64,000 bases of DNA from Streptomyces sp. NRRL S-350 (GCF_000719705.1 NZ_JOHO01000024.1:1-64000); one strand, 5' to 3'. Positions 8,552-17,683 are shown, counted from the first letter of the stretch. The notes: a model not told the origin generated them from the sequence alone. Translations and numbers: made by a program.

Positions 8552-9077
8552 CTACGCCCCCTCTGTCCCGCGTCCGCGGGTGGTGACCGATCCCTGCCCG
8601 GCTTCGGACTCGGGCGAATCCGCGACGGGAAGTGGCAGAACTGTTCGAAAACCAGGGCCGGACGGATCACCCGGACGAGCAGTCGGGGAACCGGCGACGA
8701 CGCCCGGCAATACGTGACGACGACTTCTCCACAAGGAAATCCCGGCACATTCACTTCGCCGGCCGACGGATCACCGGCGACTGCGGTCGGGTTCTGCGCG
8801 TTCCGGACCGACGGCAAAAACGCGTCTTGCTGACGATTGTTTCGGCAATGGAATCGCCTTGGGTAAAGCAATTCTTTTGGGAATGTCCGGAAGTGCAATC
8901 CGAATCATCCGGCGATGATATTCACTCGGGCACCACCGGCACCACCCGACGCCATGTAATCGGCTTTCCGGTCCGAACGGCAGGAAATGTCACCGCCAGC
9001 CGGGCCGGAAGCCCCCATAATTCCTTTCGGCGGGCGGCCCGGAACCAATGCGCCGAACGCCCTGCGCCAAAGGTCGC
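8552..9077. other. Non-coding stretch upstream of the RifG-like gene
   Basis: About 525 bp without a convincing gene. Its right half (about 8810-9030) is clearly less GC-rich than the surrounding genes. It must hold the promoter of the leftward RifG-like gene, but I cannot place -35/-10 boxes with confidence. Open frames crossing it look random in composition. Confidence 0.5.
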
Positions 9078-9111
9078 GACGGGGGCGTGGGGTTTCCCCC
9101 ACACCCCCGTC
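9078..9111 (-). terminator. Terminator of the methyltransferase/small-protein operon
   Basis: A 15-bp stem (GACGGGGGcGTGGGG with one mismatch to its partner) with a four-base loop, six bases beyond the TAA of the small protein. It supports that small gene as the last of its operon. Confidence 0.8.
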
Positions 9112-9116
9112 GCCGT

Positions 9117-9290
9117 TTACCAGGGCCAGTCGCCGCACCGGGTGAAACCGTCACAGCGGCTCGGCTCCGGCCGACGGTCGTCCAGGCTGCGCAGCAGCCT
9201 CTCCAAATGGTCGTCCGGGGAGTCGGCGGGGGCCGGGCTGTCCCAGCAGGTCTCCCGCTGCAGTTCTCTCGCACGCTCGCTCAAGATCAC
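9117..9290 (-). CDS. 57-residue small protein of unknown function, translationally coupled
   Basis: GTG at 9290 overlaps the TGA of the upstream methyltransferase (GTGA) and the TAA is followed at once by a strong terminator, so the frame is probably real. The protein has an acidic/basic helical-looking middle (DDHLERLLRSLDDRRPE) and three cysteines, two close to the C-terminus, which ends CDGFTRCGDWPW. I recognise no family. It could be a small accessory protein or a modified-peptide precursor; no dedicated peptide-modifying partner adjoins it. Confidence 0.6.
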   Translation of the reverse strand: MILSERARELQRETCWDSPAPADSPDDHLERLLRSLDDRRPEPSRCDGFTRCGDWPW

Positions 9291-10279
9291 GCCTTTCGCT
9301 CCACGGAGCCGCTCGGAACCGGCTGGCGGTCCGGCGGGCCGATGGTGCAGGCGGCGGACACGACGGTGGTGCGGGTGGCGGCGATCGGCGTGACGGTGCG
9401 CACGGAGATCCCGGCGGCCGTGAACTCGGAGCCGAGTTCGTCCGGGCCGGGCAGGAAGCCCGAGCCGTTGGCCAGCCAGTCGATCGCGGAGGCGGCCTCC
9501 TCCGGCGAGGGCTCCCCCGCAGCGACCCCAGGCATGAAGTCGTGCACCACCACCGGGTCGCCCTCCGCCAACGCCGCCCGGACCCGGCCGAGCAGCCCCA
9601 CCCGCGCCGGGGCGTCGAGCAGGTGCAGGACGTGCGACAGCAGTGCGCAGTCGTGCCCCGCGGGGACGGAGTCGCCGCGCAGATCCCACGGCGCCAGCGC
9701 GATCCGGTCGGCCAGGCCGGCGTCCGCCACCGCGCGGGCGGTGTGTTCCAGCATCTCCGGGCGGTCGTACACCGTCGCCCGGAGCCCCGGGTACATCCGG
9801 CACAGCAGGATGGCGTAGCCGCCGCTGCCGCCGGCCAGGTCGGCCAGGTGGGTGCGGTCGCGCCAGAGCGGCAGCCGTGCCAGGTGCGGGGCGCTGGCGC
9901 GCGCCCCGCGCAGCATGGCCTCGGCCAGCTCGCCCACGAAGCCGTCGTCGATCTCCGGCGGCCTGCGGTGCCCGCGCAGGGCGGCGACGATCCCGGTGGC
10001 GTTCAGGTGGTCCCGTGCGGCCCAGCCCTCGATGCGCAGCAGGGGCAGCGCCCCGCTCGTCACATCGGCGCTCAGGACTTCGTCGAGCGCCCAGCGATCA
10101 CCGTTCTGGTGGAGGATTCCGTTCCATACGAGAATCGCGAGGAATTTCTGAGCGACGGCCGGTTCGATCCCGGCCCGGTCGGCGATCTCGGCAAGGCTTA
10201 AAGGCCCTCGCGCGAGATCGGCGAGCACTCCCAGCTGGTCCGCGGCCTCAATCACGGCCAGGATCTTACGAGCCTGCAT
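9287..10279 (-). CDS. SAM-dependent O-methyltransferase, winged-helix dimerisation type
   Basis: About 330 residues. The N-terminal part (LADLARGPLSLAEIADRAGI) is the winged-helix dimerisation domain and the C-terminal part a class I fold, with SAM motif LADLAGGSGGY and the catalytic-region HDFMPG. Members methylate phenolic or other small-molecule hydroxyls. The start is uncertain: ATG at 10279 is used; TTG at 10348 is in frame; a strong GGGGAGG lies just upstream of an in-frame ATT at 10300. A methylated aryl or sugar hydroxyl of the cluster product is a likely substrate. Confidence 0.82.
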   Translation of the reverse strand: MQARKILAVIEAADQLGVLADLARGPLSLAEIADRAGIEPAVAQKFLAILVWNGILHQNGDRWALDEVLSADVTSGALPLLRIEGWAARDHLNATGIVAALRGHRRPPEIDDGFVGELAEAMLRGARASAPHLARLPLWRDRTHLADLAGGSGGYAILLCRMYPGLRATVYDRPEMLEHTARAVADAGLADRIALAPWDLRGDSVPAGHDCALLSHVLHLLDAPARVGLLGRVRAALAEGDPVVVHDFMPGVAAGEPSPEEAASAIDWLANGSGFLPGPDELGSEFTAAGISVRTVTPIAATRTTVVSAACTIGPPDRQPVPSGSVERKA

Positions 10280-10627
10280 CAATTCATTAAGCGTGCGAAT
10301 GTCAGCCTCCCCCCGTAGCTTCCAAGGAGCGAGTCTGCATGATGTCAACCCCCCATGTCAAGACACGTGTGGTAGGAGCGGGATCCTCTCAGGTCACGTC
10401 GGATGACACACCCCGGAAATGTTCCGCACATGTCCACGGCCCGGGAAGATCCGGGCGGCGGAGATCGTCGGTGCGCCGTTTTATGGAATGGCCGGCCCAC
10501 CGGACCGGCAGGGTCCGGGCAGGGTGGTGACCGGGCGTCAGACGCGCTACCAGGCCCCGATGGTTCTGCGCTATCGTGCGCTTCGTCGGAATATTGGCCG
10601 ACTGAATCGACCGAAGGGGTCTTTCCT

Positions 10628-10990
10628 GTGAGTGTGAAGTTCCTGGGCCTTCGAACGGTGGTCTACCCGGCGCGCGATCTGGACGCCGCCAAGCTCTGGT
10701 GGAACTCGGTCCTCGGTTACGAGCCGTATTTCGACGAGCCGTTCTACGTCGGCTATGACGTCGGTGGCTACGAGCTCGCGCTGGACCCCGACGGCGACCC
10801 CGAGGAGGGGCCGATCGTCTACTGGGGCGTGGACGACGTGGCCGAGGCCGAGGAGCAGTTGCTCGCCACGGGCTGCGAGTCCCGCTCGGCGTGCCGCGAG
10901 GTCGGCGGCGGCATCGAGGTCGCGGTCGTGCGCAACCCGGCCGGCGATCTGGTCGGCCTCATCCACAACCCGCACTTCAAGGCCGCGTGA
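10628..10990 (+). CDS. VOC (glyoxalase/bleomycin-resistance) family protein
   Basis: About 120 residues of one vicinal-oxygen-chelate module: LRTVVYPARDLDAAKLWWNS start, YELALDPDG, and PAGDLVGLIHNPHF end. GTG at 10628 follows AAGGGGT. Members act as metal enzymes or sequester antibiotics. In a biosynthetic cluster it may be a self-resistance or small-molecule enzyme; the sequence alone cannot tell. It converges with, and overlaps by 14 bp, the 2,3-dehydratase gene. Confidence 0.78.
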   Translation: MSVKFLGLRTVVYPARDLDAAKLWWNSVLGYEPYFDEPFYVGYDVGGYELALDPDGDPEEGPIVYWGVDDVAEAEEQLLATGCESRSACREVGGGIEVAVVRNPAGDLVGLIHNPHFKAA

Positions 10991-12362
10991 CGGCTCCCAG
11001 CCCCAGGCAGGCCAGCAGGGTCCGCGCCTGGACGTTGACGTAGGACTGGTGCTGGACGAGGGAGTTCAACTGGCCGGGCGTCAGCCACAGGTAGCCCGGC
11101 GGCGGATCGAGCGGTACCTGGTCGTCGTCGGTCTCGACGACCAGGTACCGGCTCTCCGAGTGCTGGAACCGGCCGCCCTCGTCCGAGTGGACGGCGTCGT
11201 AGCGGATCGCCGACGGGTCCGCGTCCCGCACCAGGTCCAGGAACGGCACCCGGTCGGGCTGCCCGCAGTCGCCGGGGATGTGCTGGACCGTCGGCCCGAT
11301 CTCCATCCCGTTCGACAGTCCGGCCTCCGCCGACGCGCGGGCCAGGAGGTGCGGGATGCCGTCGATGCGCCGGGTCAGGAACGCGGCCAGGCCCTGGCCG
11401 TGCGGCCGCAGGAGCGGCTGGGACCAGCGCGCCACCTCACGGCTGGCCGCCTCGGCGGTGATGCCGACGATGTCGAAGTACCGGCCGGTGCGGTGCCGGA
11501 TGGTGCCGTCCTCGCGCCGCCAGTCCGCCAGCTCCGCCAGCGGGACGAGCTGGGTCCGGGTGTGGCGCCGGGCGAGTTCGGCGGTGAACCACGACCGCAG
11601 CTCGGTGTCGGAGTACCGGGCGTCGTCACCGGCCGTACCGTCCGCCCGGCCGGCGGAGGAGGGAGCCGGCCCGGCCAGGGGCAGGCAAGCGAGGACGCTC
11701 CGGGCGTCCATGTTGACCGTGTTGTCGCGGCGCAGCAGTGCGCCGAGCTGGCCGAGCGTCAGCCAGTGGAAGTCGGGGTGCGGTTCGACCTCCTCGTCCA
11801 CCTGGACGATCATGTTCCGGTTGCGCTTGTGCAGGAACCAGCAGCCGTTCTCCGACTGGAGCACGTCGGTGACGACCCGGCCGCGGTCGGGCCGCCGGAA
11901 GTGGTCCAGGAAGCGGACCGGCTGGCCGCCGTGCACACCGGTGTAGTTGCTGTAGGTGGCCTGGATGGTCGGGGAGAGCTGGAGCAGCCCGGGGTTGCCC
12001 GGCTCCATCTTGGCCTGCATCAGGAAGCGCGGGATCCCGTCGACCGTACGGGTCAGGATGCCCAGGATGCCCACCTCGGGCTGGCGGATGACCGGCTGCT
12101 CGTGGGTGCGGCCGGCCGCGGTGACCCGCAGGCCCTCGATGGTGAAGAAGCGTCCGCTGCGGTGCCCGAGGTTGCCCGTCACGGGGTCGAACGACCAGTC
12201 GTCCAGGGCTTCCAGGGGGGCCTGCCCGACGCGGAACGCGTGCGCGGCGCGCCGTTCGGCGAACCAGGCCTCGAACTCGTCGAGCGGCTCGGCGGCCGCG
12301 AGGGAACGGGCCAGCGGTCCGTCCAGTGAGACGCTCACCCGGGGATTCAACAGCGCGGTCAT
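10977..12362 (-). CDS. NDP-hexose 2,3-dehydratase
   Basis: A 461-residue protein made of two similar halves, as in the TylX3/EryBVI/OleV family. Each half carries the repeat FxxWFxxRR, a GRFF or GRYF segment, QPxxxxPEVGILG-like text, HFxW/YLWLTxGQL and a final NVxARxLLACL. The enzyme removes the C2 hydroxyl of NDP-4-keto-6-deoxyhexose, the first committed step to 2-deoxysugars. It is probably in one leftward unit with the upstream aminotransferase. Confidence 0.92.
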   Translation of the reverse strand: MTALLNPRVSVSLDGPLARSLAAAEPLDEFEAWFAERRAAHAFRVGQAPLEALDDWSFDPVTGNLGHRSGRFFTIEGLRVTAAGRTHEQPVIRQPEVGILGILTRTVDGIPRFLMQAKMEPGNPGLLQLSPTIQATYSNYTGVHGGQPVRFLDHFRRPDRGRVVTDVLQSENGCWFLHKRNRNMIVQVDEEVEPHPDFHWLTLGQLGALLRRDNTVNMDARSVLACLPLAGPAPSSAGRADGTAGDDARYSDTELRSWFTAELARRHTRTQLVPLAELADWRREDGTIRHRTGRYFDIVGITAEAASREVARWSQPLLRPHGQGLAAFLTRRIDGIPHLLARASAEAGLSNGMEIGPTVQHIPGDCGQPDRVPFLDLVRDADPSAIRYDAVHSDEGGRFQHSESRYLVVETDDDQVPLDPPPGYLWLTPGQLNSLVQHQSYVNVQARTLLACLGLGAVTRP

Positions 12363-12467
12363 CGGCGGCCTTTCGTGGTCATCGGCGGACTTTGACGAAC
12401 ACGGCGCGCCGTTCGGCCCCGGCGCCCGACGGGCAGGCTTGCAGGCGGGGCACGACGCCTGGCCGGC

Positions 12468-13676
12468 TCACGACGCCGTGCGGGCGGCCGCGGGGCTGAT
12501 CTCGCGGGCGAAGGCCGCCAGCCGGTCCAGTCCCTCGGCGACCACCGCCGGGTCCGTCGCGTAGGTGATGCGGACGTGGCCGGGCGTGCCGAAGGCCGTC
12601 CCGGGGACGAGGCCGACGCCGGTGGTCTCCAGCAGCCGGTCGCAGAAGTCGTCGGCCGTGGCCAGCGGCACCGCGCCGTGCCGGCCGCCGAGCAGCCGGG
12701 AGACGTCCGGGAAGAGGTAGAAGGCGCCGGTCGGCAGCAGGCACTCGATGCCCTCGATCGCGGTCAGCCGGGCGTGGGCGGCGTCGCGCCGCTCCCGGTA
12801 CCCGGCCAGCAGCCGCCACGGCACGTCGTCGAGCGCGCCGAGCGCCGCGTGCTGCGCGGCGGCCGTGACGTTCGAGGTGGACTGGCTCTGGATGCGCCGG
12901 ACGAGGGCGCTGATCCGGCGGGACGCGACCGTGTAGCCGACTCGCCAGCCCGTCATCGCGCACGCCTTCGACAGCCCGTTGACCAGCACGGTGCGCTCCC
13001 TGAGCGACGGGAACGCCGTCATACTGGGCACGGTGCCGTCCTGGTAGAAGAAGTGCTCGTAGATGAGGTCCTCGACCACGTACAGGTCGTGCCGCTCGAT
13101 GACCTCGGCGAGTTCGGCCAGCTCCCGCTCGGTGTAGGTGGCGCCGGTCGGGTTGCCGGGGCTGTTGAGGACGACGGCCTTGGTCCGGGCGGTGACGGCC
13201 GCCTCGAGCAGCTCGGCGGTGATCTTGTACTCCGTGCCGGCGTCGGTGGGCACGATCACCGGAGTCGCGCCGACCGCCCGCACCTGCTCCGGGTAGGTCA
13301 CCCAGTACGGCGCCGGCACGATGACCTCGTCGCCCTCCTCGCACAGCACGAAGAACGCGTTGTACAGCGCGTGCTTCGCGCCGGCGGACACCACGATCCG
13401 GTCGGGCTCGACGTCCAGGCCGTTCTCCTCGTGGAGCTTGCGCTGGATGCGGGCGCGCAGTTCGGGCAGTCCGGCGACGTCGGTGTAGCGGTCGGCACCT
13501 GCCGCGATGGCGTTCAGGGCGGCGGTGCGGCCGCCCTCGGGCATGGGGAAGTCGGGCTCTCCGACGCACAGGTTCAGGACCCGGTCGCCCGCGCGGACGC
13601 GCTCGTTGAGCCGCGCGTTCAGCGACAGCGTGGGGGAGGGGCGGATGGCTTCTGCGTGGCGGGACAGGGCCTTCAT
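12468..13676 (-). CDS. Class I/II PLP-dependent aminotransferase (AspC-like)
   Basis: A 402-residue fold-type I aminotransferase with VGEPDFPMP, the PLP-binding region SAGAKHALYN, NSPGNPTG, and the PLP lysine in VNGLSKACAMTGWRVGY. ATG at 13676 has AGAGGT upstream and removes an Arg-rich leader of the longer frame. Most like aspartate-type aminotransferases rather than the DegT sugar type, so it may act on an amino or keto acid instead of an NDP-sugar. A role in nitrogen supply or in tailoring is open. Confidence 0.88.
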   Translation of the reverse strand: MKALSRHAEAIRPSPTLSLNARLNERVRAGDRVLNLCVGEPDFPMPEGGRTAALNAIAAGADRYTDVAGLPELRARIQRKLHEENGLDVEPDRIVVSAGAKHALYNAFFVLCEEGDEVIVPAPYWVTYPEQVRAVGATPVIVPTDAGTEYKITAELLEAAVTARTKAVVLNSPGNPTGATYTERELAELAEVIERHDLYVVEDLIYEHFFYQDGTVPSMTAFPSLRERTVLVNGLSKACAMTGWRVGYTVASRRISALVRRIQSQSTSNVTAAAQHAALGALDDVPWRLLAGYRERRDAAHARLTAIEGIECLLPTGAFYLFPDVSRLLGGRHGAVPLATADDFCDRLLETTGVGLVPGTAFGTPGHVRITYATDPAVVAEGLDRLAAFAREISPAAARTAS

Positions 13677-13790
13677 GCTGACCTCTCGGCGTCGGCGACG
13701 ACCGGACGGCTGCCGGAGCACCGCGGGTGGGGCGCTGCTGCCGGCGCCGCAGGACAGCCGGCTGCCATCCGGCTCGATTCAGACCAGGAG

Positions 13791-13816
13791 ACTAGATGAC
13801 TATAGTGATTGTCAAA
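13791..13816 (-). promoter_or_regulatory. Candidate operator/promoter upstream of the aminotransferase gene
   Basis: Leftward sequence contains TTGACA (13810-13815) and a GACTATAGT core, related to the TTGACT..AGTCAA element seen elsewhere in the cluster. A convincing -10 at ideal spacing was not found. Confidence 0.45.
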
Positions 13817-13920
13817 CTTCCGGCCAGCCGACGTGACGATCGCGGACCACCGGGCCAAGGCGCATGCACAGTCGAGGGCTTGGCGCCCGCCGCCCTCGGC
13901 CCGGCACTCCTTTAGGTGCC

Positions 13921-13950
13921 TTGACTTTAGTTAATGCACCCGCCTAGAGT
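13921..13950 (+). promoter_or_regulatory. Promoter with cluster-type element, upstream of the 448-residue unknown protein
   Basis: TTGACT (13921-13926) and TAGAGT (13945-13950), 18 bp apart. The -35 is embedded in TTGACTTTAGTTAA, a near-palindrome of the same family as at 16771-16786. Confidence 0.6.
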
Positions 13951-14034
13951 CGCCACGCCCGTCTGTCGACTGCCGTCGGCGATCCACAAGGCGGCCTCTC
14001 GATGTCCGCCCACGGTGCAGGGAGGATGCAGGCA

Positions 14035-15381
14035 ATGTCGGAACAGCAATCGGGAGCGGAGGCCGCTCCGCCCGTCCCGCTCCCCCCGAGCGGCGCGGAG
14101 CGGGATCCCGAGGCGACCGCAGAGGCGCTCGCGGACGCGGTCGCCGCCGGCTGGTCCTGCGTCGTCACCGTAGGTGTCCCGCTCTGCTCCGACGGGACCG
14201 ACGCCTGGTTCGGGTCGGGGACGTACGACCCCTTCAGCGAGCGGACACTGCTGGCGCCGCCCGAAGGGCTCAGCGCGGAGGGGGAGTCCGACCTCCGCTT
14301 CGCGCAGGCCGTGGCCGAGCGGCTGAACGCCCTGCCGGTGACCGGCCCCGGGTCGGTCGCCTTCTCGCTGTCGGTCTTCGACGGCAAGATGGTCCACGGC
14401 ATCGGACGGGCAGCGGCCCGGCGCGTGCACGCCCGGATCGCCGCGGCCCCCGAGGACTTCCTGCCCCCCGCCGCGCTGGCCCTCTACCACGCGGTCGACA
14501 AGCGCCTCGCGTTCGACTTCTCGCTGAACTACCGCAAGCTCGGGGACCGGTTCGTGGACCGTCTCCGCAGCGAGGTCCGCCCGATCACACCGTCCCTGTT
14601 CACGGGACGGCTGATCGACCTGTTCCTGGAGACGGGCTGCGTCCCGCTCCGGCGCGTCGACGAGTCGCAGCGCATCCCCGGGATGGGCCAGGTGCTCTGC
14701 GCGACGCCGAACACCCTCTCGGTCGGCCGGCGCGTCGGCGGCCTCTCACCGCTCGACGGTCGGGGCCGCATCCAGACCGGTTCCGAGGCCGTCACGCTGA
14801 CCAACGAGAGCGGCGCCTACATCTGCGAGGTGACGGCGATCGGACGACTGCTGGCGATGCTCGCCCACGCACCCGACCGCGCGGACGGCAGCGGCGTCCT
14901 CACGCTCAGCGTCCTCAACACCCGCGACCCGGGGAACCACAAGATCCAGCGGATGAGCTGGGCGGCCGGCGAGCTGGTCACGGCCCTGCTGCCGCACCTG
15001 CGGCCGGACTCCTGGTCGCGCCGGCCCGTGGTGCACTGGGCCGCGGTGACGGACGGGCGCACCTCCTCGGTCGTCAGCTCAACGCCGGACGCCGTGGCTC
15101 GGCAGGAGTTCCTGGCCGACCTCAGGGCGCGGATCCGGCGGGCCGACTCACCGCGCCGACGCGAGGAGATCGTCGCGGGCGAGCTGGAGCGCATCCGGGC
15201 CAGGGTGCAGAACGCCGACCCCGACGGCGCGCCCGTGCTGTTCCTCTACGGTCCCGGCGACATCGACAGCCGCAGGGCGGCCGGCCTGCCCGCGCGGGAC
15301 GACGACCACGGCCCGGCACCGGACGGCACGACCGCTCGGGTGCCCGACGCCACGGTCGAGCCGAGCTGCTTCCTGAACTGA
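14035..15381 (+). CDS. Unrecognised 448-residue protein in the biosynthetic cluster
   Basis: I do not recognise a family. ATG at 14035 was chosen because GGGAGG lies nine bases upstream; in-frame ATGs at 14002 and 14026 exist. The protein is soluble-looking, with no signal peptide or membrane segment, a Pro/Ala-rich N-terminus, a charged middle and an Asp/Pro-rich C-terminal tail ending SCFLN. The C-terminal third has a helical Arg-rich stretch. It has its own promoter with the cluster-type element and converges with the glycosyltransferase gene, so it is probably part of the cluster. Confidence 0.75.
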   Translation: MSEQQSGAEAAPPVPLPPSGAERDPEATAEALADAVAAGWSCVVTVGVPLCSDGTDAWFGSGTYDPFSERTLLAPPEGLSAEGESDLRFAQAVAERLNALPVTGPGSVAFSLSVFDGKMVHGIGRAAARRVHARIAAAPEDFLPPAALALYHAVDKRLAFDFSLNYRKLGDRFVDRLRSEVRPITPSLFTGRLIDLFLETGCVPLRRVDESQRIPGMGQVLCATPNTLSVGRRVGGLSPLDGRGRIQTGSEAVTLTNESGAYICEVTAIGRLLAMLAHAPDRADGSGVLTLSVLNTRDPGNHKIQRMSWAAGELVTALLPHLRPDSWSRRPVVHWAAVTDGRTSSVVSSTPDAVARQEFLADLRARIRRADSPRRREEIVAGELERIRARVQNADPDGAPVLFLYGPGDIDSRRAAGLPARDDDHGPAPDGTTARVPDATVEPSCFLN

Positions 15382-15447
15382 GCCCCCGAACCGGTGGCGG
15401 TGCCCCCGCAGCCGGGGGCACCGCCACCGGCGCTCGGCCGGCTCGGC

Positions 15448-16749
15448 TCAGTCGAGGAGTTCCGCGATGAGCCGGGCGGCGGCTTCCGGCCGGTGCTCGC
15501 GGTGGAGCCGCCGGGCGACGTCGTTCGCGGCCGACCGGTACGTGCCGTCCGTGAGCAGCAGCTCCAGTTCCTTCCTCAGGGCGGGAGCGGTCGCGTCGAG
15601 TCGGATCTGCCGCCCCACTCCCAACTGCACGGCCCGGCGGGCGTTGTTGAACGCGTCCTGCTCGAACGGGGCCACCAGCATGGGGACGCCGAAGGCCAGG
15701 CCCCGGACGAACGTGCCGTGACCGCCGAGCGTCACCAGGACGGAGCTGTCGGGGAGCAGTTCCTCGATCGGCCGGTAGCCCGAAGCGCGGACGTTGCCCG
15801 GCAGTCGCCCGTCCGGGACGACGCCGCCGAGGAAGTGGAACTCGGCGTCGACGCCCTCGGCCGCCTCCAGGAGCGAACGCACCAGCCGGGGCTGGGCGGA
15901 GTGGAGCGTGGTGGACAGGCTGACCAGGACGCGGCGGGGCCCGCCGCGGTCGTCCGGCCGCCCGCCCGGCGGTGCGAACCCCGCGCCGACGTACCGGACG
16001 CGCTCGGGCACCCGGTCGGCTGCCGGATCCGCCGTCGGGAACGTCGCCACCATGCACCGGTCGGCCCGGTCGTACTGGTCCGTCGCGGCGCTCAGCGGTG
16101 CCAGTCCCCAGCGCGCCCGCACCTCGTTCAGGGCCGGGAGGGCGTCCTTGACCATGCGTTCGAAGAGCGGGACGAAGGGCCCGTTCCGTACCAGCTCGTG
16201 CGGGGACGCCCCGGCGGCCATCGGGTAGATCGCGTTCATGAAGACGACCTGCGGCAGTCCGAGCCGCTCGGCGGCCACCAGGGCGCCGGGCAGGACGTAG
16301 TCGGCCACCACGATCCGAGCGCCGGTGTCGCCGGCGGCCTCGATGACGTCCTGGCACATCTCGGCCGCCGGCCCGTACATCACCCGGTCCCTGATCAGCC
16401 GGGCGGCCTCCGCCGGGGAGGTGGCCTCCCCGATCTTCAGCAGGTCGCCCTCGGGCGTGCGGGGGTCGTGGACGGGGGAACGGCGGAACTCGCGGAACGC
16501 GGCGCCGGCGGCTTCGGTGCGGTCCTTGACGGACGGATTGCCCAGCACCGTGACCGTGGCCCCCCGGGCGATCAGGTCACGGACGAACAGCAGCGAGGTC
16601 GAGACGTTGCCGCCGCCGTCCCAGAGCACGAAGAGGACGCGGGTGCCGGCCGGCGCCCGGGTGGTGCCGCAGGGCGGGACCGTGGCACCCGACGGCGGTG
16701 GCTCCTGGGCCGTCCGGGGATTCTCTGTCGCATCAGGTTGCTCTCGCAC
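15448..16749 (-). CDS. Family 1 (GT-B) glycosyltransferase
   Basis: About 433 residues. An N-terminal acceptor half starts near RVLFVLWDGGGN, and the C-terminal half carries the GT1 donor motif VLVTLGGHGTFVRGL..G.P with a PFEQDAFNNARR segment. Such enzymes move deoxysugars from NDP donors to natural products. It most likely uses the 2-deoxysugar made by neighbouring genes. GTG at 16749 lies just after a -10 box, pointing to a leaderless mRNA; the longer start at 16785 would lie inside the promoter. Confidence 0.87.
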   Translation of the reverse strand: MREQPDATENPRTAQEPPPSGATVPPCGTTRAPAGTRVLFVLWDGGGNVSTSLLFVRDLIARGATVTVLGNPSVKDRTEAAGAAFREFRRSPVHDPRTPEGDLLKIGEATSPAEAARLIRDRVMYGPAAEMCQDVIEAAGDTGARIVVADYVLPGALVAAERLGLPQVVFMNAIYPMAAGASPHELVRNGPFVPLFERMVKDALPALNEVRARWGLAPLSAATDQYDRADRCMVATFPTADPAADRVPERVRYVGAGFAPPGGRPDDRGGPRRVLVSLSTTLHSAQPRLVRSLLEAAEGVDAEFHFLGGVVPDGRLPGNVRASGYRPIEELLPDSSVLVTLGGHGTFVRGLAFGVPMLVAPFEQDAFNNARRAVQLGVGRQIRLDATAPALRKELELLLTDGTYRSAANDVARRLHREHRPEAAARLIAELLD

Positions 16750-16756
16750 GCGTGTC

Positions 16757-16799
16757 AGTATCAGGAGCGTGTTGACTAAAGTCAACGCGGCTGTATCTT
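16757..16799. promoter_or_regulatory. Bidirectional promoter with a perfect 16-bp palindrome
   Basis: GTTGACTAAAGTCAAC (16771-16786) supplies the -35 of both directions. Rightward: TTGACT, 16 bp, TATCTT (16794-16799). Leftward: TTGACT, 17 bp, GATACT (complement of 16757-16762). A dimeric regulator bound here would control the glycosyltransferase and the sugar operon together. Confidence 0.75.
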
Positions 16800-16875
16800 T
16801 GAGTCACCGCCTTCCGCTTGCGGCCGGGGCCGGCGCCGTGGGAGTCGGCCGTGAGAGTCGTGAGAGAGGAACTCC

Positions 16876-17619
16876 GTGGAGATCGTCGGGAGCGGCTTCA
16901 TCGCCACCAGCCTCGCGCCGCTCGCCGGGGCCCACCCCGGAGTCGTGGCCGCCGCCTTCGGGGTGTCGTTCGCCAGCGGAGTCCCCGAGGCCGACTTCAC
17001 CAGGGAGGCCGAGCGCCTCTACGAGCTGGTGCGGCGCTGCGAGCGGCGCGGCGAGAAGCTGGTGTTCTTCTCCACGGCGTCGCCGGCCATGTACGCGGTG
17101 CCCGGCGAGCCGGGCCGGGAGGACGGGCCCGTCTTCCCCTCCACCGCGTACGGCAGGCACAACCTGGCGCTGGAGACCGTCCTGGCCGCGTCCGGCATCG
17201 ACCACCTCGTGCTGCGGCTGGCCCACCTCGTCGGCCCGGGGCAGCCCGCACACCTGCTGGTGCCGTCCCTGGTGCGACAGATCCGCTCCGGGACGGTCCG
17301 GCTCCACCGCGGCGCCCGGCGCGACCTCCTCGACGTGGCCGACCTGGTCACGGTCCTGGACCGGCTGCTGGCCTCCGGGGTCAACCGCACCGTGGTCAAC
17401 GTCGCCTCGGGCACGGCGGTGCCGATCGAACGGCTGGTGGACCACATCGAAGCGGGGCTCGGGGTCCGCGCGGTCCGCGAGTACGTCAGCGCCACGGTGA
17501 GCCAGCCGGTGTCGACCGCCGAACTGCACCGCCTCGTACCGGAGATCGCCCGGATCGGCAGCGCGGACTACTACCGGCGGGTGCTCGACAAGTACATCGG
17601 CGAATACGCCACGGACTGA
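16876..17619 (+). CDS. NAD(P)-dependent epimerase/reductase family, probable NDP-hexose 4-ketoreductase
   Basis: A 247-residue short-chain epimerase/dehydratase-type protein with a Rossmann-like start IVGSGFIATSL and VFFSTAS before a YGRHNLALE segment. The usual YxxxK is YxxxN here, so either the lysine is lost or the register is unusual. GTG at 16876 follows AGAGGAACTCC. Position beside the 2-deoxysugar genes supports reduction of the C4 ketone. It heads the rightward operon with the aldo/keto reductase and the TylF-like methyltransferase. Confidence 0.75.
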   Translation: MEIVGSGFIATSLAPLAGAHPGVVAAAFGVSFASGVPEADFTREAERLYELVRRCERRGEKLVFFSTASPAMYAVPGEPGREDGPVFPSTAYGRHNLALETVLAASGIDHLVLRLAHLVGPGQPAHLLVPSLVRQIRSGTVRLHRGARRDLLDVADLVTVLDRLLASGVNRTVVNVASGTAVPIERLVDHIEAGLGVRAVREYVSATVSQPVSTAELHRLVPEIARIGSADYYRRVLDKYIGEYATD

Positions 17620-17683
17620 CGGCGACGGCCGGACCGAAGGTCCGGGGCGCCACCAGCACTCCACCACCAGAAGGGCGGTCTTC

